DNA of 64,000 nucleotides from Terebella lapidaria (Eukaryota > Annelida > Polychaeta > Terebellida > Terebellidae), in assembly GCA_949152475.1 (NCBI GenBank), contig OX424566.1:32154423-32218422 (forward strand). Direction: 5' to 3'. Position 1 is the first letter of the stretch; every line of letters begins with the position of its first letter. Positions 22,301 to 32,200 of the stretch are shown here, piece after piece. The notes under the pieces were generated by a model, which saw nothing but the letters and a program-made list of their open reading frames with translations, ran no database searches and was not told the origin of the DNA. The position numbers and the translations under genes were made by a program.

Positions 22301-24100
22301 GCGTAGTCTGCATTTGCTGCATGTGTGTCTCCTTTTGCATTCTTTACTGAAGTGGCCCTTCCTTAAACAACCAAAGCAAACCCGATTACTTCGGATGAAA
22401 TTTTTCTTATCTTCTATGCTCTCGTTGTTGAAAGCAGTACACGTGGGCAAACCATGACTGTCATTGTGACAAAACAAACATGGTGGCTTTGGTTTTACTT
22501 CATTGGCGTTCGAATCACCAGCAGGTTCTGTCTTCGTCTTTTTAGCCTCATTTTTCTCTGTTTTCACATTGAAGGCCTTTGCCTTCTTCGGCTTCCCTTC
22601 AACAGGCTTCAGCAGCCATGATGCTGTAACTGGGTTACACACAATGCGTGCCTCTCTGACAATGAAATCCGTGAAGGTGGCGAATCCTGGATAATCTCCA
22701 GATTTATCCATTTCTTCCATGACAACTCGGTTCCATTTTCGAACCACCCATTCTGGCAACCTATTCAGCAGCTTCGCATTTTCTTCACAATCGTCCAGTA
22801 TGGAAAGACCTTTAACATGTGGAATAGCCTCCCGACATGCTTGTAAGAAGTCTGCAAAATCTCTGAGCGCTTGAGGATCTTTCGCACTGATTTTAGGCCA
22901 TGCTGCCAGTTTGTCTCGGAATGCCTTCTTGATAATGAAAGGACTGCCGAATCTTTCTTGTAGAATTTTCCAGGCTGCTTGATAACCTTCTTCTGATTCC
23001 TTGAAGAAGAATCCTTCCACTGCTCTTCGTGCATCTCCTGCCAAGTACTTCTTCAAATAAAACATTTTCTCACAGACGGGCAGCGGTTTACTGTCAATCA
23101 GGGCCTTGAATGTCACCTTCCAGTCAATAAATTTCAATGGATCCCCAGAGAAGGTTGAAGGTTCCGGAGTGGGTAGACGGCTGATATTCAGAGAGCTGGC
23201 GATGGCTTGAGCTAGATTGGCAGTTTCCTGAGTTGTATGGGAGCTGTCACCAGTGGGTTTAGTGGGCTCTGGACAAAATGGTGCTGCACCCGGATTAAGG
23301 TATGATGCCCTATTCTGTAGGACATTTGGACTGAATCCATCTACGAGACTTTGAGGGTCCCTCTCAGATGCGGTGTATGCTTGAACTCTGGCCTCGGCTA
23401 TTTTGATTTCTTTTTCAGCTCTCAACTGATGAAGACGTGCTTTTTCATGTCGTACTTTCGCTTCCTGGTCTTGAATCTCTGACAGGGCTTCTGCCTCTGC
23501 CATCTTAGCAGCCAGTTCAGCTTCAGCATCAACTCGCTTGGTGGAGTGTTTGGAGCTACCTGAACTGTTATCAATGCTTTGTTGATCTTTAACATCTTGC
23601 CACGTTAACTTCGAACGTGTGGTCTCTGTTGTGGAATCTCCAAAGATAGACCCATAGTCAGTCTTGTTGAGGATGATTCTTACCCTGTCCTTTGCCAGCC
23701 GATCATTGAATGTTTCTGCTGTATCTTCAGCCCGCTCACTCACTAGTTCAAGTATATCTGCTGTCAGAGTACCACAAGCATCCATTTTCTTGACAATCTC
23801 TAAACTGTTCGCAGCATTGCGGCGCAATTGTTCATAGAAGTGCAATATTTCATCACACTTGCATTTCAGCTGCTCATGGATATTTCCAAGCATAGTGTCT
23901 GTGCACAGTCCTTTGAGAGCTGTTCTGCTTTCCTTTGCTGTCTGCTTCCATCGGTCATATGCTTTGTTGAATGATTTAACAAGTTTGGCGACTTCTTGTT
24001 CACGCATCTCCTGTCCCCTTTCAGTCAATTTCCTTTCACGTGAACTGGACCGAGTTTCCCTCTTGTCCTCAATTGCCACTTCTGGATCTTTGGTTGACAT
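19247..24100 (-). CDS. BEL/Pao gag-pol polyprotein (frame broken at the end)
   Basis: 1617 codons. Residues 1-260 are charged, with a coiled-coil stretch (about 190-240, alanine, glutamate and arginine rich). A DUF1759-like capsid domain starts near 305 (TPEPSTFSGDPLKFIDWKV). Zinc knuckles lie at 541-606 (CLFCHNDSHG; CFGCLRKGHFSKEC; CSKCRLRHPTC). Aspartic protease has AVLDTQSDSTF at about 667-677. Reverse transcriptase spans about 960-1130 with TCDIKKMFYQF and FYVDDGL (1088-1094). A Pao A17-like region follows, then RNase H from about 1264 (HHFSDASSSGYG). The frame keeps the first histidine part of the integrase zinc domain (about 1560) and then runs out of register, so its last 35 or so residues are not genuine. 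DTQ at the protease site, where DTG is common elsewhere, is seen in BEL elements. Confidence 0.95.
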   Translation of the reverse strand: MSTKDPEVAIEDKRETRSSSRERKLTERGQEMREQEVAKLVKSFNKAYDRWKQTAKESRTALKGLCTDTMLGNIHEQLKCKCDEILHFYEQLRRNAANSLEIVKKMDACGTLTADILELVSERAEDTAETFNDRLAKDRVRIILNKTDYGSIFGDSTTETTRSKLTWQDVKDQQSIDNSSGSSKHSTKRVDAEAELAAKMAEAEALSEIQDQEAKVRHEKARLHQLRAEKEIKIAEARVQAYTASERDPQSLVDGFSPNVLQNRASYLNPGAAPFCPEPTKPTGDSSHTTQETANLAQAIASSLNISRLPTPEPSTFSGDPLKFIDWKVTFKALIDSKPLPVCEKMFYLKKYLAGDARRAVEGFFFKESEEGYQAAWKILQERFGSPFIIKKAFRDKLAAWPKISAKDPQALRDFADFLQACREAIPHVKGLSILDDCEENAKLLNRLPEWVVRKWNRVVMEEMDKSGDYPGFATFTDFIVREARIVCNPVTASWLLKPVEGKPKKAKAFNVKTEKNEAKKTKTEPAGDSNANEVKPKPPCLFCHNDSHGLPTCTAFNNESIEDKKNFIRSNRVCFGCLRKGHFSKECKRRHTCSKCRLRHPTCLHNLNKPVDEMPSSSTSTDSGASKEVQHVVSHTATRSDSATSNIVPVLVSSIMEPNREVLVYAVLDTQSDSTFILEDIASELGAEIHPVKLKLSTMTSVNSVIMSNSVSGLQVRGMNSESHIQLPASYTRDFIPVDRSYIPTGKTAQQWPHLRYLTNKLPAMQGCEVGLLIGSDCPAALTPLEVVTGSGNEPFAQRTALGWGIIGCANAHVDREGSTSIVHRVSVKQCPIPSAIEVLKTLESDFNERYYDEKCVSQEDVRFLELLSSNIHQRTDNHFEMPLPFKSVEPPVLPNNRKLAVARLEHLKRKLNANPQYNEHYQTFMKEIIDTGYAELASDTTDEEVVWYIPHHGVYHPQKPIKLRVVFDCSSKFAGVSLNETLLTGPDLINCLVGVLCRFRKNIVAVTCDIKKMFYQFAVMSEHRNYLRFLWWESGDLSKKPVEYRMCVHLFGAASSPGCANFGLKHLANQHADEYSLASSFILKNFYVDDGLASIASEEEAIKLIKEAQELCRKGGLELHKFISNRPEILKELDPEYRESSTKVLELTPESLPPERVLGIHWSLENDTFGFAVNVRDQPFTRRGILSVVASLYDPLGFIAPFTLNGKAILQELCRRSIGWDEPLPEDLSLRWEAWKNSLAELKDFTVPRWYHPQSFGKIVKTELHHFSDASSSGYGVCSYLKFENEEGRIHCSLVIAKARVAPTKLVSIPRLELSAAVVAAKISVMLKSELESNIDEEFFWTDSQVVLGYIANEARRFHVFVANRVQRIRETTDPSRWFYVDTAENPADQASRGCLINEIKPSSWLSGPEFLWKSRTPPIPQPKLELLVGDPEVRSVQTLVTNKADSFLDRFARFSSWTCLVKVVARIRRLSKVSKNQEHMDVVQERSKAGNTVVRLTQLEAFPKEIAILEKGGTLPQSSSLYGMDPILDNGLLRVGGRLSKSTMSMQVKHPLILPKDSHITHLILAYYHIKTCHQGRNQTDGTPYERILDHRWEQIGSQIHTQVCVLQETAASC

Positions 24101-24878
24101 TGTGTTTATGTGGACGTTATGACTCTTTGTGCAATTGGAAAGAACTGAGTCACGCCTACCGAATGCACCTTAACCTAGCTGACAATTCTCAGTACGAGAA
24201 ATATGATATTATCACACAAGAGCACCAAATAAAATGAACAAATTAGGGAAAGCAACAGGTACTATCAGATATTCTTCAACAACACATCTAAACTTCACTT
24301 GATCCTCTGGTAACCTCAAAACCAGGAATAGCAGAATCAATAGCAAATCATGAGATCAAAACAACAGTTCAGAGCAATACATAACAAAACACTTGATACA
24401 TATATAGCACCACTATACCGATACCATATACTAACTTCATATGGTTACCATGTTACCATGTAACTGAAACAATACAATGAAATATCGAATACTCTCACTA
24501 TATTAATTTGCAGCGTTACATTCATCATGTTCATACACACACAGAACATACACATTGATCAAAACAAATGAAAATACCTGTGTCTATGCAACAACAACCA
24601 AATCAAAGATTTAAATCAGCATAGACTGAACCACTTATAATTTATATTTCAATCAGTTTCACCAAACCAGTTATATTTCACTAATTAAGTGTAGTGAAAA
24701 CAGACAAACTCCAAGCATATACATATAACACGAACAACAATTCAACTGCACATCAAGTACATACAATTACATAGCATATCAATACATTAGGTATTCGATA
24801 CATGCACGTGAAATTTAAAGTAAACGCAATTGAACTCGTCCAGCTCCAAGCCCAACTTGGCGAAGGACGACCCGTCCG

Positions 24879-24963
24879 ACGAGACGAGCCAGGTGATGAG
24901 ACGATCCAGGCGACGAGACGAGCCAGGTGATGAGACGACCCAGGCGACTAGACGATCCAGGCG
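24879..24963 (-). repeat. Five 17-bp tandem repeats in the BEL leader
   Basis: Five exact-length units, variants of ATGAGACGATCCAGGCG on the plus strand, lie only 13 bp from the 5' LTR. In element orientation each unit contains CCTGGNTCGTC, so several TGG-starting candidates for a primer binding site are present. I could not match one to a particular tRNA. Confidence 0.85.
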
Positions 24964-24976
24964 ACTGAGTTCTTAC

Positions 24977-25576
24977 TGTAGCAGTCCTTGGTATGTTTTG
25001 AGTTGCTAGAAGTGGACACAGTACAAGTCGGTTGAGTCTTGACGGGTGTTTATTGCAGTGTGAGTGACCAGGGACATGGTGGTTAGCAAACGAGAGCTGC
25101 ACACTTGATTTGGTTGACACCTGACACCGTAAGAACTGTATATAAAAACAAAATATATAAAGTTTTACTTTTAAAAATCTGATATCAAGTAGAAACATCA
25201 ATACCGAATCTAAAATGACATGTGACCCTAGGACTACAAGTACTAGATGAGCGAAAACAGATGTATAGCCGTTGAACAATCATGTACGAGAGAAAACTAA
25301 CATAAAACGGCCAATGCACCTTACATAATGATTTTATCGTTCACTTTATAATAACATACCTCTTCCGCAATACCAAGGATACTTCAAACAAACATAATTT
25401 CATGAAAACTAGATGTCCAAGCATGAACAGTGACCAAAATTTGGGTTTCAAAATGGCTACCGGTAGTGCGCAAAAAACACTAAAACAATGGAATGCCAAA
25501 TAAACTTCGGAATGCGTCAGCTTACGCATTGTGAATATATGGAAATCCTACTGATGGAAAAATGCGGTTCATTACA
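24977..25576 (-). repeat. BEL 5' LTR
   Basis: 600 bp, TG...CA ends in element orientation, apparently identical to the 3' LTR. It is expected to hold the promoter for the genomic transcript. Confidence 0.96.
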
Positions 25577-25581
25577 GCTGG
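25577..25581. other. BEL target-site duplication, right
   Basis: GCTGG, partner of 17499-17503. Confidence 0.9.
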
Positions 25582-26649
25582 CGCCTGGCCGGGAGAATTG
25601 AAAATCTTGATCAATGTATTCGAGGCATAATTACGCAGTATCGTGCACTGCATTAAAAAAACTGTGCGGTCTGTTCCAGCTACCGTGCAGCGATATCGCT
25701 GCAGTCCTATTTGGGCGATTTCTACCGAAAATTTCAAACTCACTATTTATTTCCACACGTATTTCGTGAGGGTTTTGTTGACATCTGCCGCCATATTTAT
25801 ATGGGCTGTTTTGCATACGCATGTCAGAGGTCAACTAAATAAATAAATGATCTCAGCATCCTCGCACACAATGCGGAAAACACACTCGCATGGTTTAATA
25901 TTTATGGGTGGCTCACAGTTTTCCCGGCTTTTTTCGAGACCGAATTTCTGCGCTGTGATTGGCCGAGATTTGTTTGACGGTTCTAAAACGTTATTCAGCG
26001 GATAAGTCAATTGTTTCATAAAATAATACGTCATACTATGACGTGGGAACGAATGTAGCCATAGCGAAATATAGGACTTTTTGACACCTGGCAAATCAAA
26101 ATGTCCAAGCCATAGTGAATTCATATAGATGAATTCTGGTGCCGAATGCATATGTGTGAATTGGCATTTTATAAAACATGATACGAGATACCAGATACGA
26201 GAAAGTTTATGCCAATAAAACGACTCGCATTATCAAATTTTAATAAATATATCTGTCTGATGACATGTAAATATCGAGATACAAGGAGAAACTTTGGAAT
26301 TAAATGAAATAATGCAGGAACCTCGCATAATTTTCGTTTTCGATATTGTGAATCCATATTTCATCATTGTTCTCGTAGCTGTGCGCATGACCTTGTTTTC
26401 ATGTGCAAACAATCTCACAGCCAAGAAAAACAACACTAATGTGTTGACACTGATGTTTATTGTCATGTGAATAATACCCAAGTGTATTTTCGCCTTTCTT
26501 TGGAATGGGTTGTAAATGAGAGTATCGTCTTTCCTCATTCGTTACATTCACACTGAAAGGATGGATCGTGTAGTCGCTATTGCTGCATCTCACACTCGAG
26601 CCATAGTTTTCATTAATATATAACTAATAGTTTTTATTTATAGTTTTTT
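25582..26649. other. No supported feature
   Basis: Original flanking DNA of the BEL insertion. A short palindrome (GCAGCGATATCGCTGC) lies at 25687-25702. No coding frame is supported. Confidence 0.5.
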
Positions 26650-26962
26650 TAATAGCTGCTTTCAAGAAATTATATGGACGTCATCACAATCTGGTTGATA
26701 AGTACAGTAAAACTGTCACCAGCATGCAGCAAGACCTTTTTGCATGTTATTGTTTTGGAATTCATGACGGGTGCCACAAGTGGGGCAGGAAATGCTCACT
26801 CTTTCCGGAACACCTGATTTCACTCCTTATGGCCATATATTGGAGATTCATGAATTTCCATGCAATTTTATCGATTTTGCCTGACCCTGGACATTGAGAT
26901 TGAATAACGCACTTGGCTTTGTTCGCTCGGAATACTTTGTACTTGGGTACTGGTTCCATGTT
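26650..26962 (+). repeat. Retroelement tail, copy 2, with coding remnant
   Basis: From 26666 one frame reads KKLYGRHHNLVDKYSKTVTS, then continues open through the tail with WGRKCSLFPEHLIS. The copy at 28.04 kb has KKFYGRHHDLVDKYTKSMSA at the same place, so protein sequence was conserved while DNA diverged. That points to the C-terminus of an element-encoded protein followed by the shared GTGGGGCAGGAAATGCTCAC tail. The parent element is not identified. Confidence 0.6.
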
Positions 26963-27910
26963 TATTTTTTCTGTGTGGGAGTAAATCTATAGTTAATGTA
27001 CCGTACTGATGCGCATGCGCTTATAAGTGAGCGTGCACCTCTATTCTTGTTGGTTTGGTTGGTTGCCCTTGAATCGCCAGTCTGCGTGTGGCGGCCATTT
27101 TTAAATTTTTGACGGGTCGACGAAAATTTTTTTCGGCCCAAATCATGTTACTATCCATTTTGGGCTATTTCTAGGCAAAAAAAAATTTCACCCTCTGAAA
27201 AAACTTTTGAAAACTTTCGCCACTTTTGGGCACGTGACCATGGCCTGGTAGTCCTTCGCCCTAGGATGGTGTTTACAGGCTCTGGCAGACCGTCATCGAG
27301 GCCGGCCAGCAACACGCCCACGTGCTCGTGTGTCTAGGACTGGAAGCTACTCTCGTGGCTCTCGGGCTCGACACTCCGGGTTATTGCCTGGTCATAGTTA
27401 AGTATTTACGGCGCCGGTTATGACCGTGCCGAAGTGCGGGGTGCTTGCGCCCTAGGTAGCGGGCGTTAAACGCTACATACGTATTGGATATATCACGAAA
27501 TTAGGCCTATGTTTTCCAGTATAATATACGGAAATGAGTTGGAATCATCATTGGGTGGGGTTTGGTTGGGTGGTTAATATCGTGTAAGACACATTGATTC
27601 AAATACTGTCGTGGTGCTGATATGTTCTAGCTCGAATTTCGTGTCCTGCAGCTAGCTGCATTTTCTTTTCTTGAACTCCAGCGAATTTCTCTAAGTAGGA
27701 CAAACCCCGTGAGAATATATCGGACGAAGCTCTGAGCGAGATATTAGCTTAAATACTGTTATGGCCAATTATGGAAATTTCACATTTCTTGTTCCCACAA
27801 CACCCATTTTCTTCATTTGCAATGGAAAATTCAATTGCAACAAATGGAGGACTTCCATTGCAACAAAATCGTATAATTGAATTATTTTTTTTTTGGAAAA
27901 AAATGTGTGC
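26963..27910. other. No gene; arginine-rich exon-like stretch near 27.3 kb
   Basis: Between an acceptor-like GTTTACAG (ending about 27279) and a weak donor-like GTTAAGT (about 27397) one frame is rich in arginine (DRHRGRPATRPRARVSR) and much more GC-rich than its surroundings. It may be a 5' exon of the retroelement whose tail begins at 28034. Otherwise I see nothing. Confidence 0.3.
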
Positions 27911-28032
27911 ACAAGGACAAGGATATTCTATACCAAGACAAGGATATGTTTTACAAGGACATGATATACAAGGATATGTTATACAAGGATAAGGATATGT
28001 TATACCAAGACAAGGATATGTTATACCAAGAC
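27911..28032 (+). repeat. Minisatellite of ACAAGGATATGTTATACCAAG units
   Basis: About six imperfect units of 18-24 bp, all built on ACAAGGATATGTT. The array ends exactly where the third retroelement tail begins. Confidence 0.8.
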
Positions 28033-28033
28033 T

Positions 28034-28385
28034 TATAATTGCGTTTAAGAAATTCTATGGACGTCATCATGATCTGGTTGATAAATACACCAAATCCATG
28101 TCTGCCATGCAACTAGATTTATTTTCATGTTAATTTTGGGGAATTCATGACGGGTGCCACTAGTGGGGCAGGAAATGCTCACTCTTTCCGGAACACCTGA
28201 TTTCACTTCCTAATGGCCATTTTTATGGCCATTTTGGGGGGTTCATGAGTTTCCCTGTCATTTTTGTTTTCTCTCACTTCGTATGCCTGATATGACTTTC
28301 TGTCCCCGGACTATGAGATCGGATAACGGACCCTGTTTTGTTTGCTCGAAATACTTAATACTGGGTATTGATTCCACGTCTATTA
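28034..28385 (+). repeat. Retroelement tail, copy 3, with coding remnant
   Basis: A 30-residue frame (FYGRHHDLVDKYTKSMSAMQ then a TAA stop at 28132) precedes GACGGGTGCCACTAGTGGGG and the shared tail. See the copy at 26650. Confidence 0.6.
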
Positions 28386-28927
28386 TCCATTAATTGATAC
28401 ACATACAGGTGACAATACCCTCTACCATATCATATACAAACTTCATAAATAATTACCAAGAACTACCCTTCAGAATTCACGAAGTGGAATACATTCCCCA
28501 GATGATTAGTGCATAGCGTATTGGAGGCACATCACAACTGTGATCATGAGCAGCAACATCCGATTTCAATATTGGTAATTTTAGAACATATGGGCATGAA
28601 TTTACACATGTAATAAATTATTCTTCATCAGCCAAAGAAATGAAGTTTTAATTAATGAGTGGACCTTATATGTGCATGACATCCGACTGCCCGACAATGT
28701 GTGCCTGCCACCATCAATGTATCACGAGACATTTCATCCATCATACACAATTGAAATGCGATATTGTAATCTTAGAAGAAATTAATGAAAACAGATCGTG
28801 CGTACGATTCACCATTCATGTTTTCTGAAAACCTGCAGAAGGTACTACAGGTTTCTCAAACTGAAAAGGTAACTTCAAGAGTTTTCTTGAAGAGTTTTTC
28901 AAGAATTTTCTATGGTATCAATTCAAG
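28386..28927. other. Upstream region of the receptor gene
   Basis: AT-rich, no coding frame. It should hold the promoter of the receptor, but I see no reliable TATA box or initiator. Confidence 0.4.
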
Positions 28928-29251
28928 ATGTTCCAGCGCTTGTGTTTGATATATTTTGTTTATCTGTTTATTCCTGAGAACTGGGCATTGATTCACGATC
29001 GTACAATAGCAAACAGCAATTGTGAAAGCAGGGAAGTTCCATCCTGGACGAAATACGTGGAAGTCCGGATTAAATCTTCAATAATCAACTGTCGATATGC
29101 TCAGGGCAGGACACTGATAAAATGTTTGGATGATATGACACAAATCAAATCAGTACAACTTACATGGGATTGCGAGCATCCTGATGAATCAACTCTCGTT
29201 AGAAACTACTTGGGGACAATTCAGTTCCATGGAAGCTGTGGTCATCAGTGA
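28928..29251 (+). CDS. Receptor exon 1: signal peptide and N-terminal segment
   Basis: ATG at 28928 starts a hydrophobic signal (about residues 4-15), followed by a secreted-type region with scattered cysteines. The frame ends at TGA (29249-29251), yet the same frame continues sensibly after it (SLNITVTWLRAP). A GT at 29241 and CACAG ending at 29291 would remove 51 bp including the TGA in frame, but 51 bp is very short for an animal intron. Otherwise this is a nonsense mutation. No alternative start is better. Confidence 0.6.
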   Translation: MFQRLCLIYFVYLFIPENWALIHDRTIANSNCESREVPSWTKYVEVRIKSSIINCRYAQGRTLIKCLDDMTQIKSVQLTWDCEHPDESTLVRNYLGTIQFHGSCGHQ

Positions 29252-32200
29252 ACCATAGAAACTAGCGCGTTGTTCTCCCTCAATATCACAGTAACTTGGC
29301 TGCGCGCTCCGGTCCAGACAGTACTCTGCTACACAACAGAGACGTTTGTGTCGATAAACCAGCTAGAACCATACGTGGACAGCACATTCTACTTCTGTGG
29401 ACATCCCATTAGTTCTACCAATTACATAGCCGGCCACAAAGCCAACATCCAGCTTCACAACAGATTCTTCCAACTCCCCGTTGCATTCAAGATTGATTTT
29501 CAAACGGTTTGTCAATTACTGAGAAGTGTAACTGAATGGACTTTTGGAAAAAACGAACATTATAAGATTCCACATATATTGAATACGAGGTTGTGGAATC
29601 GGAGTGTTATATTGAACGAAATATTGCATTATGTCAGGCACATCACTGGGACCTGACTGAAAACATCACTGCGAACTTGACTGAATCAGATGTGGTACGC
29701 ACGACACAGTCTCTTCACTCAAATGATACGAGGATACGCCTCTTTAGTTATTACTTGGGACTGAATTTTTTTTCTCTATCTATTTCCCGTTTATCCCTGT
29801 CAGGGTATTACACTGGAGCCTGCCTGTATAGGGGTGTGTACATCCTGTATTACACTCTGGAAGGTAGCCCATACGTTTTAAGTAAGATGTGCTCAGATGC
29901 TGTGATTGATGGTTACGCCTCTTTAGTTATTACTTGGGACTGATTTTTTTTTCTCTATCTATTTCCCGTTTATCCCTGTCAGGGTATTACACTGGAGCCT
30001 GCCTGTATAGGGGTGTGTACATCCTGTATTACACTCTGGAAGGTAGCCCATACGTTTTAAGTAAGATGTGCTCAGATGCTGTGATTGATGGTTTTCATGA
30101 GTTCATGTCACACATGCCAGTTTATTTGGGACTCGGTCGAATCGTTTTAGTTGCCAAAACGTATAGGTTACTCACAACAGTAGATTTAGAATGGGAGATT
30201 AATCCAACTGGTGTTTACGGCATTATCAACATGAAAGATGATTATATTCATCATTATCTGGATGGACCGTCTGCTTTTAGTTTTAAATCAGATCTTACAC
30301 TCAGTATCCAATTCCTACCCACAGACGATGGCCAAGTTGAATTATTGGAAGGCCAGAAATCACCTGTTACATCACAATTGGTGTTGTTCCCATCACATGG
30401 AACGTATCAGTACCTCCACACCGGAATGCCTCATTTGAGAGAGTACACATTGAATGTTCTACGACCATATCGGAGAGTACATGGATCAATCTTTGTCCAA
30501 AGCATGTTTGCAGACAAAACACACATTGCTTCCACGGGGGAAGGTGAAGTTAAGTTCTCGTACTTTGGAATAGTGATGCTTAATTATCATCCTACTGGAC
30601 TGAACTTTTGGACTGGAGTATCAGCTTATCTCTTGTCGCGCATCGATAGTTCTCATCACTGCCGGTTCATGGATATGGTATATCTTGAAAACCTCACCAT
30701 TAGCATTGACCAAAAGTCCTGTGTCACATTCGAAACTACCGCCAACCCTATTATAGACATGGGAAATCTTCATCTTTCCAACATAAAGTGGACGATTTTT
30801 CAATCTAATCAATTCACGATGACACGCACACATGGAGTGCCTCTCAGTCTCAGCCATTCATTATATTACATGCTTATGACCAATTGCTCGGAAAATTCAT
30901 CTATGAAATTCTACTACATCTCTCGCTTTGCTATCTATGGATCACGTTCAACTGGCATGAGGCATTTCATAGCAAATTGGTATCATGACATTCAGAATGT
31001 ACCAGTGTATACAACGGCAAATTCTGCAGAACTACCCACCGAGTTAACCCTCCATGTAATGAGTAAGGACTACACCTGGGTATGTGACTGGAATCTATTC
31101 TATGAAACAATTCCTCTCACCGTCTATAACTACGTCCAGTTTCCTATCCAGCCTCGCGATTCTTCACTTTATAAAATCTGTTTCCTTGCTGGGAAGTGTT
31201 ATACCTTGGTGGAGAATCCATACATGGGTGCTGCACATACAACTTGGAATGAGGCTGAGCGTCTTTGTGTTGAAAAAAACAGTGGACACCTCCTCAGCAT
31301 TAACAGCGATTATGAGTGGACTAACATTCTGATTTGGCTGATCAATAGATATAATGAATCGACCGGAAAAGACAATGCCTTATTTCCAGACGACTACGAG
31401 ACGTTGTTCACTGTGAAAGTTGATCATCTCTGGCCATGGGTGATATACCTGGGTCTACGTAGTGTTGAAGATGTAGGACGTATGTTGAGATTTTCATATA
31501 TTACATGATAGTATATCTTTTTAATTTCTTCTTGTACACTTTTGAACGTTATTGTCAACGACATAGAATGAACGACACAAAAATTTCTACTGTCCAGGGT
31601 CATAACAAGGCCAAGAAAATGATTGAAAGTGGTTTGCATTGGGTGGATGGATCTGCTTACATATACAGAGATTGGAACACTCCAGGAGATATTTCCTTGG
31701 CGTCATACAGAAAAGGCTGCTCGCGAGATTATCTGGATATTGAGGAGTGTAATTCAACAGAGCCGCACCCTTTCATCAAAGAAGTAACTAAACTTTTTCA
31801 ACCTTCCAACAATAACGGAACAACAACATGTGCTGCCATTGTCTTTCAAGAAATGGTTTTCAAATGGGTACTAATTCCATGTGACCAATATCTTGGTGAC
31901 ACGTTGATACTATGTGAGCGAGATTCCTATGATGAATCTGTTTCAAAAGAACATGATAAAACTGTCGTAACTGAGAATATTAAGCGTGAACTTGAAAATG
32001 TGAGATGTCCGAGTGGCTGGATATACACAGATGGTGGCTGTTTCCGGTTAATGCGCCTGCGGCACTCTGAAGAACAACATACTTTTGCAGAATATTCTCA
32101 CCTATGTTACCCTTCTGGCTATTATTCCTCTGAAGAGATCTTCACCAACGGCCTGTCGTTGTACTCCATAAATGATTTGGCACTGTATATACGAACTTGG

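Larger units (their letters stand above)
17504..25576 (-). mobile_element. BEL/Pao LTR retrotransposon, full length
   Basis: This 8073-bp element has two 600-bp LTRs, a leader with a 17-bp tandem array, one long gag-pol frame and an integrase frame. Gag coiled-coil region, DUF1759-like domain, zinc knuckles, aspartic protease, reverse transcriptase, Pao A17-like region, RNase H and DDE integrase appear in the order normal for BEL/Pao. LTRs start TG and end CA, and the 5-bp duplication GCTGG flanks them. Reading the LTRs side by side I found no mismatch, so insertion was recent. One frame break between RNase H and integrase core (about 19350-19375) would stop this copy making integrase as part of the polyprotein, unless it is a sequencing error. 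Confidence 0.97.

Noticed and set aside
24815..25279. 154-codon minus-strand frame across the LTR and leader
   Set aside because: It lies inside the BEL LTR (a near copy is at 17405-17806) and reads through the 17-bp array; no protein character, LTR sequence by chance open.
29249..29251. TGA as a selenocysteine codon
   Set aside because: Not at a redox motif, no SECIS-like element noticed, and other breaks in the same gene make error or decay more likely.
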